A stretch of DNA of 5,671 nt from the NCBI GenBank assembly GCA_030430105.1, contig JAUIFW010000067.1, positions 1-5,671 of the forward strand. The letters run 5' to 3'. Each line of letters begins with the position of its first letter. Positions within the stretch are counted from its first letter, which is position 1. Source of the stretch: a bacterium. Lineage in GTDB: Bacteria > Patescibacteria > Gracilibacteria > 1-14-2-50-48-13. Of the stretch, positions 1-4,910 are shown in pieces. The position numbers and the translations under genes were made by a program. A model generated the notes under the pieces. That model worked only from the letters and a program-made list of their open reading frames with translations, had not been told where the DNA came from and did not search any database.

Positions 1-2
1 TT

Positions 3-1460
3 TTCGTACTCTTTTGTATTTTTTGGCTTCTTCGCTCACTTTCCTACTCCTACCATCTTCTTCGAAGCTTCCTTATCTATAGAAAGCAAAAGAACGTGCA
101 CTGGAACCATATCTGCGAATCTCCAGAAAGCTATGGGTCACTTCCCCATGTACAAGCCAGCTTCAAGCACCTACCAAAGGACACAAGTAATACTGCCCTC
201 ACATTTTCTGAGGTAAGACATATTCTCATTGTCGCGACCTACAAGGAGCCTCTGGAAGTTCTCAAAGAAACCTTTGATTCTGTAAAGGCCTCACACTACG
301 ACCTAAAACATATCCATATCGTACTCGCCACAGAAGTGCGGGATAAGGCAAACGCGGCATTGATTGCAGCGGAGCTAAAGGAACTCTACGGTCATTACTT
401 TGGATCATTCCTCGTAACCGTACATCCAAAAGACATACCAGGAGAAGTAGCGGGTAAGGGAGGAAATATCACCTTCGCTGCTAGAGAATGTGTCAATACA
501 TTCCGGAAGCAAGGCATCCTCACTGCAGAAAACGAGCGTTCCTTTGTCGTAACCACACTCGATGCAGATAACAAAGTGCATCAAGATTACTTTTCCGTAC
601 TCTCTTGCACCTATATTGCAAGCCCTGACAGACAACACGCGAGCTACCAGCCACTTCCCTTCCTCTATAACAACATTTGGGATGTCCCTCTCCTGGTCAG
701 AGTAGTTGCCATTTCTGCGACCTTCTGGCATCTCATCGAGTCAGGGCGCTCCGACAAGCTGAGAAACTTTTCCTCCCATGCACAGCCACTTAAAGCTCTG
801 ATAGACATGGATTTTTGGTCAACATCCACCATAGTAGAAGACGGACATCAATTCTGGCGATCCTACGTACATTTCAGAGGAAAATACCGAGTTATCCCCC
901 TCTTCATCCCTATTTATCAAGATGCGGTACAGAGTGAAAGCTTTGGAAAAAACCTCATTGCGCAATACAAGCAACTTCGCCGCTGGGCGCACGGAGCCGA
1001 GGACATATCCTATACCTGGCATGCCTTTAAAGCGCACTGGCATGAGCTACCCAAACTCAAGACCATGTTCCACTGGTTCAATCTCCTAGAGGGACACCTC
1101 ATGTGGGCCTCTGCACCATTGGTACTAACGCTCACCACGCTTACTTTCTACATCATCAACCCCGGGTTTACAGAGAGTGCCATCTTCTATCAATTCAGCA
1201 CACTCCTAAGTACACTTTTCACGGTAGCACTCATCGGTATCGCTGTTTCTATTTGTATGTCCCTCCTCCTCCTTCCCCCTATTCCAACCCATGCTTCCTT
1301 CGGTAAGAAGCTCTACTATCTACTCAGCCAGGTGGCCATGTGGATCCTCCTCCCCATCACTACAGTCTTCCTAGCAGCCATCCCAGCCATCGAAGCCCAA
1401 ACCCGTCTCCTCTTCGGAAAAGACCTAGGCTTCCAAGTAACAAAGAAAACAAGAAGCTAA
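3..1460 (+). CDS. Processive-type family 2 glycosyltransferase, membrane protein (5' end missing)
   Basis: Probably transfers sugar from a nucleotide-sugar at the cytoplasmic membrane face to make a surface polysaccharide; acceptor and sugar are unknown. Numbering from the GTG at 96, visible features are a GT2 nucleotide-binding start ILIVATYKEP (43-52), KGGN (121-124), the metal-binding DAD (156-158), a catalytic ED pair (248-249) and the QxxRW motif QLRRW (293-297) typical of cellulose/hyaluronan synthase-like enzymes. Hydrophobic segments follow at about 335-354, 366-394 and 406-432, and the end GFQVTK resembles the tail of cellulose synthase-like proteins. The frame is open from position 3 to 95 with no stop and encodes a hydrophobic stretch (FVLFCIFWLL) followed by basic residues, which looks like an N-terminal membrane helix. 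I therefore regard GTG 96 as internal and the real start as outside the window. No clear terminator follows the TAA stop. Family assignment is firm; the specific product is not. Confidence 0.87.
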   Translation, partial: FVLFCIFWLLRSLSYSYHLLRSFLIYRKQKNVHWNHICESPESYGSLPHVQASFKHLPKDTSNTALTFSEVRHILIVATYKEPLEVLKETFDSVKASHYDLKHIHIVLATEVRDKANAALIAAELKELYGHYFGSFLVTVHPKDIPGEVAGKGGNITFAARECVNTFRKQGILTAENERSFVVTTLDADNKVHQDYFSVLSCTYIASPDRQHASYQPLPFLYNNIWDVPLLVRVVAISATFWHLIESGRSDKLRNFSSHAQPLKALIDMDFWSTSTIVEDGHQFWRSYVHFRGKYRVIPLFIPIYQDAVQSESFGKNLIAQYKQLRRWAHGAEDISYTWHAFKAHWHELPKLKTMFHWFNLLEGHLMWASAPLVLTLTTLTFYIINPGFTESAIFYQFSTLLSTLFTVALIGIAVSICMSLLLLPPIPTHASFGKKLYYLLSQVAMWILLPITTVFLAAIPAIEAQTRLLFGKDLGFQVTKKTRS

Positions 1461-1490
1461 AAAAACAGCACCTTTGAAATTTGGCATCTG
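1459..1490 (-). terminator. Possible weak terminator downstream of tRNA-Leu
   Basis: On the minus strand a T7 run (plus-strand A run 1459-1465) follows a weak interrupted stem: CAG and GCC pair with GGT and CTG across 1466-1490. It lies about 40 bp past the tRNA 3' end. The U-tract is convincing but the stem is poor and overlaps the heptamer repeats, so termination here is only a possibility. Confidence 0.3.
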
Positions 1491-1511
1491 AAATCTGATA
1501 TTTGATATTTT
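1472..1511. repeat. Degenerate heptamer tandem repeat (5 units plus a partial)
   Basis: Read on the plus strand in steps of seven, the units are CTTTGAA, ATTTGGC, ATCTGAA, ATCTGAT and ATTTGAT, then a partial ATTTT, giving a consensus near ATYTGAW. The array starts 11 bp after the glycosyltransferase stop and ends directly against the GC hairpin at 1512. No coding potential is apparent. Similar short AT-rich tandem repeats are, to my knowledge, frequent between genes in CPR genomes, and heptamer arrays are also known in cyanobacteria. Confidence 0.7.
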
Positions 1512-1528
1512 GCTCGCCGAAGGCGAGC
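1512..1528. repeat. GC-rich 7-bp hairpin beside the tRNA gene
   Basis: GCTCGCC (1512-1518) pairs perfectly with GGCGAGC (1522-1528) around a GAA loop (TTC on the other strand). It lies 4 bp beyond the encoded CCA end of tRNA-Leu. Neither strand has a T-run right after it, so it is not a standard intrinsic terminator. It could be a tRNA 3' trailer structure marking processing, or a copy of a small dispersed palindromic repeat. Confidence 0.75.
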
Positions 1529-1532
1529 CACA

Positions 1533-1618
1533 TGGTGCTCGGAGCGGGAATCGAACCCGCACTCCCAGAGGGAACAAGATTTTAAGTCTTGCGTGTCTAC
1601 CAATTCCACCATCCGAGC
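1533..1618 (-). tRNA. tRNA-Leu (anticodon UAA)
   Basis: Read on the minus strand, the acceptor arm GCTCGGA pairs over 7 bp with TCCGAGC, followed by discriminator A (1536) and an encoded CCA (1535-1533). The D stem is GTG/CAC with a GG-containing loop. The anticodon stem CAAGA/TCTTG encloses the loop CTTAAAA, placing anticodon TAA at 1584-1582, which reads UUA and UUG. A 14-nt variable arm with a CCC/GGG stem marks it as a class II tRNA, as expected for leucine. The T arm is GCGGG/CCCGC around TTCGATT. The gene is 86 nt including CCA, and all stems are fully paired, so it should be functional. Confidence 0.98.
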
Positions 1619-1626
1619 GCATAGCT

Positions 1627-1654
1627 ATTCTACGAAGCAAACAGGAGAAGTAAA
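1627..1654 (-). promoter_or_regulatory. Predicted promoter of tRNA-Leu
   Basis: On the minus strand a -35-like TTTACT (plus coordinates 1649-1654) is followed after 16 bp by a -10-like TAGAAT (1627-1632). Transcription would begin near 1620, about two bases before the mature tRNA 5' end, implying almost no 5' leader. The -35 match is only 4 of 6, so this is moderate support. Confidence 0.42.
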
Positions 1655-1671
1655 GCTAGACCTTCTGCCCC

Positions 1672-1699
1672 TTGCCAAAGAGGCCGAAGCTTCTATACT
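1672..1699 (+). promoter_or_regulatory. Predicted sigma-70-type promoter of obg
   Basis: TTGCCA (1672-1677) and TATACT (1694-1699) are separated by 16 bp, each one base from the sigma-70 consensus. The predicted start of transcription near 1706 leaves a leader of about 20 nt before the ATG at 1726. The leader is pyrimidine-rich and has no Shine-Dalgarno sequence. The TTG within the -35 box is in frame with obg and could be mistaken for a start codon. Confidence 0.65.
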
Positions 1700-1725
1700 T
1701 GCCACACATCAATTTTCCTATTCCT

Positions 1726-3030
1726 ATGCATTTTGCAGACGAGGCAGCATTTCAGGTTATTTCAGGTAAAGGAGGCGACGGTTGCGTCTCATTTCGACGT
1801 GAAAAATATATTCCCAAAGGAGGGCCAGATGGTGGTGATGGAGGAAAAGGAGGCGACGTTATCTTCAAACTCAACCCCCATCTCAACACCCTCTACAACC
1901 TTCGAAGCAAAAAAACCTATAAAGCACAAAATGGCTTCCCCGGAGAAGGAAATGACAAGCATGGGAAAAATGGACAAGACCTCATCATAGAGGTCCCTGC
2001 TGGCACACTTATCTACAATAGTGAGTCTGAAGAGCTACTCGCAGACATCAGTCCGGAGCATCCCACCTGGGTAGCAGTATTCGGTGGACGAGGTGGATAC
2101 GGAAACGCTCACTTCACAAGCTCCGTGCGTAAAGCGCCTGATTTCGGAGAACTTGGAGACTGGGCACAAGCAAAGGATCTCAGGCTCGAGCTCAAGCTCG
2201 TGGCAGATGTAGGAATTGTTGGATTACCAAGCCGAGGGAAAAGCACCCTCATCTCAGTGATTTCCAATGCAAAACCAAAGATCGCAGAGTATGAATTCAC
2301 CACCCTCGTGCCGAACCTAGGAGTAGTCCACCACAAGGGTGAAAACATGGTCGTATCTGACGTCCCAGGTTTGATAGAAGGAGCTTCGGAAGGTAAAGGA
2401 CTTGGTCATGAATTCCTCAGACATGTGGAGCGCTGTAGCGTCCTTCTGCATCTCCTCGATGCTGGACGCCTCGATAAGCTCACAGAAGACTACAAGGTGA
2501 TCATGGAGGAACTCAAGGCCTACGCACCTGGACTTCTCGAGAAACCTATGGTTATCGCCGTAAACAAGACTGACCTCCTCGACAAAGAATTACAGGAAGA
2601 AGTAGAAGCACTACTGAGACCGAGCATTGGCGAAAGCCCCCTCTTCTTCATCTCAGCAGCAGCGCACATGGGACTGGAAACACTTCTCGACCACCTTCTG
2701 CATGAGGTGCGTGCCCATCAAGAGGAAGAGCTAAAGCATACAGAGACAGTAGAAACAACTCCTACTGAAACGATCACGATTAGGCCACTAGAAGAAATGG
2801 ATGAATGGACCTTCTACCAGGATGAAGACGGAAAGTTCCACGTGAAAGGATCCAGAATCGAGCAGATCGCCCGCATGACCGACCGCTCCAAGATAGGAGC
2901 GCTAGAGCGTCTCATGGACGTCCTCCAGAAAAAAGGCATGGCAAAACGCCTAGAGAAAGCCGGCCTAGAAGACGGAGACAAGTTCTTCATAGGAGAACTA
3001 GAATTCGAATACATGGAAGAAATAGGCTAG
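1726..3030 (+). CDS. obg: GTPase Obg (CgtA), ribosome-assembly and stress GTPase
   Basis: Obg is a conserved low-affinity GTPase that binds the 50S subunit and acts in ribosome maturation and growth or stress control. The 434-residue product has all three family domains. The glycine-rich Obg fold (about 1-158) contains CVSFRREKYIPKGGPDGGDG (20-39). The G domain has G1 GLPSRGKST (166-174), switch I EFTT (190-193), G3 DVPG (212-215) followed by LIEGASEGKGLGHEFLRH, G4 NKTD (280-283) and G5 SAA (310-312). The C-terminal OCT domain (about 352-430) contains VKGSRIEQIARMTD and GDKFFIGELEFEY. I chose the ATG at 1726 because homologues start within a few residues of this point; the in-frame TTG at 1672 would add 18 unconserved residues and lies in the predicted promoter. 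The G1 loop has Ser-Arg where Asn-Ala or Ser-Val is more usual. The gene has its own promoter and ends at a strong terminator facing rny. Confidence 0.98.
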   Translation: MHFADEAAFQVISGKGGDGCVSFRREKYIPKGGPDGGDGGKGGDVIFKLNPHLNTLYNLRSKKTYKAQNGFPGEGNDKHGKNGQDLIIEVPAGTLIYNSESEELLADISPEHPTWVAVFGGRGGYGNAHFTSSVRKAPDFGELGDWAQAKDLRLELKLVADVGIVGLPSRGKSTLISVISNAKPKIAEYEFTTLVPNLGVVHHKGENMVVSDVPGLIEGASEGKGLGHEFLRHVERCSVLLHLLDAGRLDKLTEDYKVIMEELKAYAPGLLEKPMVIAVNKTDLLDKELQEEVEALLRPSIGESPLFFISAAAHMGLETLLDHLLHEVRAHQEEELKHTETVETTPTETITIRPLEEMDEWTFYQDEDGKFHVKGSRIEQIARMTDRSKIGALERLMDVLQKKGMAKRLEKAGLEDGDKFFIGELEFEYMEEIG

Positions 3031-3079
3031 CAAAAAATACTGAGCCTCTCCACCTTCAAATGTAAGACCAAAGCCCCAG

Positions 3080-3196
3080 GCTCTGCTCAGAATGAGTGCA
3101 ATACAAGGAAGAAGAAAAAAGGCGCCAGAGCCGTACTCAAGTACGGTGAGAAGCCTTTTTTCTTCTGACGCAGTAGTGTGCCATTCTGAGTAGAGC
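3080..3196. repeat. 117-bp nested inverted repeat between converging genes
   Basis: The outer arms 3080-3094 and 3182-3196 are complementary over 15 bp with a single G-T wobble (GCTCTGCTCAGAATG against CATTCTGAGTAGAGC). Inside lies a perfect 14-bp stem (3110-3123 with 3153-3166), and inside that a perfect 7-bp stem (3131-3137 with 3140-3146). The right outer arm ends in the rny stop codon. The inner part fits a bidirectional terminator; the outer arms are more than a terminator needs and could be a small non-coding element or an extended double-stranded 3' end. Confidence 0.8.
3110..3166. terminator. Bidirectional intrinsic terminator for obg and rny
   Basis: AGAAGAAAAAAGGC (3110-3123) and GCCTTTTTTCTTCT (3153-3166) are perfect reverse complements flanking an inner stem CCGTACT/AGTACGG. 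In either direction the transcript makes a GC-containing hairpin followed by a U6 run and further pyrimidines. It sits 80 bp after the obg stop and 30 bp after the rny stop, as expected between converging genes. Confidence 0.88.
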
Positions 3197-4716
3197 TACC
3201 GCGCAAACTCGATAACTCTATTTTCTCGTATGACGTTTACCTTAATCTCCCCAGGATAACTAAGTTCCTTCTCAATCTTCTCCGCCACATCCTTGGCCAT
3301 AGTCTTCGCCTCCAAGTCCGTCACATTCTCAGGATTTACAAAGACTCGCACCTCTCGACCAGCCTGGATCGCGTACACATTCTCTACGCCATCGAAACTT
3401 CCCGCAACATTCTCCAAATCTTGAAGTCTCTTAATATAGTTTTCGAGGCTATCTGATCTCGCTCCAGGACGAGCTCCAGAAATCGCATCCGCCGCCATGA
3501 TAATATGTGCCTCCAAGGTCTCCTGCGGTACCTCGTTGTGATGAGCCTCCACCGCATTCACAAGCTTTGGATCCATATTGAACTTACGCAAAATGGCTGC
3601 ACCAATAACCGCATGAGATCCTTCAATCTCATGTGTAACCGCCTTTCCAATATCATGGAAGAAGCCAGCAATACGTGCAAGCTTCACGTCCGCCCCAATC
3701 TCCTGTGCTATCTGAGTAGAAAGGTAGCTCACCTCCATACAATGCTTAAGAACATTTTGTCCATAACTTGTTCTAAACCGCATACGTCCTGCAAGCTTCA
3801 CAAGGTTTGGATGGATACCCGTGATACCTAGCTCCATAAGAGCTTTCTCTCCAAACTCCACCACCATCTTTTCTGTATCCTCCTTTACCTTCTCAACAAC
3901 TTCCTCAATACGCGCTGGGTGGATACGTCCATCTTCGAGAAGAATCTCAAGAGAACGCTTCGCCACAAAGCGCCGCATCAAATCAAATCCAGAGATAAGA
4001 ATCGAACCAGGAGTATCATCCACAATCACATCCACACCAGTGAGTCGCTCAAAGGTATTGATATTCCTTCCCTCTCGGCCAATAATTCGCCCCTTCATAT
4101 CATCATCTGGAATCTGTACTACGGTCGACATGGTCTCACTCGCCACTTCATTGGCATACTTCTGGATCGCAAGCGTAAGCACATTCCTTGCCTTCTTGTC
4201 CGCCTCTGCCACCGCAGTCTCCTCCATCTTCTTCACATGCGTCAAAATCGAAGGCTCAAACTCCTTCTCATATTTCTTCAAAAGCACCTCCTTTGCCTCA
4301 TCTTTCTTTAGGCCCGAAAGTCGCTCAAGCTCCGCACGTCCTTCCTCCTCTAGCTTCGCCACCTCAAGCTCCTTAGCCTTCATGTGCTCAAGACGATCAT
4401 CCAACTTGGATCTCGCCTCGTCCACACGCTCTAGCTTCTTATCAAGCTGCTCCTCTCGCTGCATAAGACGTTTCTCCACCTCATCCAATTTTCCTCGTCG
4501 CTCCTTTTCCTCAGCGCGAGCCTCTCTATCAATACGCTCCGCATCCTTTCTCGCATCAGTCATCATCCTATCACGCTTTTCTTCAGCCTCAGAAAGCACC
4601 TTTTCCCGCAAACCTGCAGCATCCTGTCCATCCTTTTTAACCTTCATGTGCATAAGGACTGCACCTACCACACCTCCTCCGAGTAGTCCGAGGAGTACAT
4701 ATATCCATTCATTCAT
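3196..4716 (-). CDS. rny: Ribonuclease Y (membrane-anchored endoribonuclease)
   Basis: RNase Y makes the initiating cuts in mRNA turnover in many bacteria that lack RNase E. The 506-residue product has the usual family length and order: an N-terminal membrane helix (about 4-24), a long charged coiled coil (about 30-190), a KH RNA-binding domain with IIGREGRNI (211-219), and an HD domain with His325, the HD pair His354-Asp355 in FFHDIGK, His368 and Asp410 in AADAISGARPGARSDSLENY. The C-terminal part (about 445-506) carries the family signature REVRVFVNPENVTDLEA and ends KVNVIRENRVIEFAR. All catalytic metal ligands appear intact. The ATG at 4716 places the membrane helix at the very N-terminus, and an in-frame TGA 11 codons upstream (4749-4747) rules out extension. 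No Shine-Dalgarno sequence is visible; a hairpin sits directly upstream. It diverges from the DHH phosphoesterase gene and converges on obg. Confidence 0.98.
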   Translation of the reverse strand: MNEWIYVLLGLLGGGVVGAVLMHMKVKKDGQDAAGLREKVLSEAEEKRDRMMTDARKDAERIDREARAEEKERRGKLDEVEKRLMQREEQLDKKLERVDEARSKLDDRLEHMKAKELEVAKLEEEGRAELERLSGLKKDEAKEVLLKKYEKEFEPSILTHVKKMEETAVAEADKKARNVLTLAIQKYANEVASETMSTVVQIPDDDMKGRIIGREGRNINTFERLTGVDVIVDDTPGSILISGFDLMRRFVAKRSLEILLEDGRIHPARIEEVVEKVKEDTEKMVVEFGEKALMELGITGIHPNLVKLAGRMRFRTSYGQNVLKHCMEVSYLSTQIAQEIGADVKLARIAGFFHDIGKAVTHEIEGSHAVIGAAILRKFNMDPKLVNAVEAHHNEVPQETLEAHIIMAADAISGARPGARSDSLENYIKRLQDLENVAGSFDGVENVYAIQAGREVRVFVNPENVTDLEAKTMAKDVAEKIEKELSYPGEIKVNVIRENRVIEFAR

Positions 4717-4721
4717 AGTAT

Positions 4722-4738
4722 CGTTTGTAATGCAAACG
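4722..4738 (-). promoter_or_regulatory. Leader hairpin just upstream of the rny start
   Basis: CGTTTG (4722-4727) and CAAACG (4733-4738) form a perfect 6-bp stem with a 5-nt loop. In the rny transcript it ends 5 nt before the AUG, where a Shine-Dalgarno sequence would normally lie. It could affect ribosome access or be a site for control of rny mRNA; no function is shown by the sequence. Confidence 0.55.
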
Positions 4739-4746
4739 GCCGTCTC

Positions 4747-4776
4747 TCACCTTGCTTCCCGCATATTTTCTGCCAT
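4747..4776 (-). other. Nine-codon open reading frame in the rny leader
   Basis: An ATG at 4776 opens a nine-residue frame (MAENMREAR) ending at TGA 4749-4747, in the same frame as rny and 30 bp before its ATG. It would lie within the predicted rny leader transcript. There is no good ribosome-binding site, and a short frame can arise by chance, so translation is doubtful. Confidence 0.15.
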
Positions 4777-4793
4777 AATCCCAGACGTACCGC

Positions 4794-4805
4794 CTCTATA
4801 TAGAG
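4794..4805. promoter_or_regulatory. Perfect 12-bp palindrome at the predicted rny transcription start
   Basis: CTCTATATAGAG is fully self-complementary. The predicted rny start of transcription is near 4807, so the palindrome would cover roughly +2 to +13, a common position for a repressor operator. It could equally form a small hairpin at the 5' end of the rny mRNA. No matching regulator gene is in the window. Confidence 0.45.
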
Positions 4806-4813
4806 ATATATTC

Positions 4814-4841
4814 ACTATACGAAAGGCACCGCAAAAGTCAA
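4814..4841 (-). promoter_or_regulatory. Predicted rny promoter
   Basis: On the minus strand TTGACT (plus coordinates 4836-4841) is followed after 16 bp by TATAGT (4814-4819), each one base from consensus. Transcription would start near 4807, giving a leader of about 90 nt that contains the palindrome at 4794-4805 and the hairpin at 4722-4738. The -35 box is the left arm of the inverted repeat shared with the diverging promoter. Confidence 0.6.
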
Positions 4842-4861
4842 AACCACCCGAGGTTTTGACT
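4836..4861. repeat. 10-bp perfect inverted repeat carrying both divergent -35 boxes
   Basis: AGTCAAAACC (4836-4845) and GGTTTTGACT (4852-4861) are perfect reverse complements separated by ACCCGA. The outermost six bases of each arm read TTGACT toward the gene on that side. One symmetric protein-binding site here would cover both -35 elements at once. Confidence 0.75.
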
Positions 4862-4884
4862 CCATATTTAAATTATGGTATAAT
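4856..4884 (+). promoter_or_regulatory. Strong predicted promoter of the DHH phosphoesterase gene
   Basis: TTGACT (4856-4861) and a perfect TATAAT (4879-4884) are 17 bp apart, and TGG directly before the -10 adds an extended -10 element. Transcription should begin near 4891, leaving a leader of about 20 nt without a Shine-Dalgarno sequence. The 17-bp spacer is a near-perfect palindrome. Confidence 0.82.
4862..4878. promoter_or_regulatory. Operator-like palindrome filling the promoter spacer
   Basis: CCATATTTAAATTATGG is symmetric about 4870, with 7 of 8 base pairs matching (only 4867/4873 differ). It fills exactly the 17-bp spacer between the -35 and -10 boxes of the DHH gene promoter. A dimeric regulator bound here would directly affect polymerase binding. 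AT-rich DNA makes partial palindromes more likely by chance, but CCATA/TATGG ends are specific. Confidence 0.5.
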
Positions 4885-4910
4885 AATAAGATAGTCATTC
4901 TGTCAAATTC

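Noticed and set aside
405..1306. Small frames overlapping the glycosyltransferase on both strands
   Set aside because: They are out-of-frame shadows; the glycosyltransferase frame holds all recognised motifs.
1425..1640. 71-codon minus-strand open frame with the stretch GGIGRHARLKILFPLG
   Set aside because: It is a translation through tRNA-Leu(UAA); this peptide is a familiar false protein in databases.
3042..3083. GAGCCT/AGGCTC inverted repeat after the obg stop
   Set aside because: Only 6 bp with a 30-nt loop and partly overlapping the stronger outer arm of the terminator region; likely chance.
4716..4776. Possible N-terminal extension of rny through a recoded TGA (UGA as glycine)
   Set aside because: RNase Y homologues start at the membrane helix encoded from 4716, and no gene in the window has an internal TGA, so the standard code fits.
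3821..4894. 357-codon serine-rich plus-strand open frame
   Set aside because: It lies antisense to rny for most of its length, has low-complexity composition produced by the coiled-coil codons on the other strand, and shows no domain.
4878..4906. Minus-strand TTGACA (4901-4906) with TTATAC 17 bp further as another rny or antisense promoter
   Set aside because: The -10 match is poor and it overlaps the stronger plus-strand -10; the TTGACT-16-TATAGT pair nearer to rny is better.
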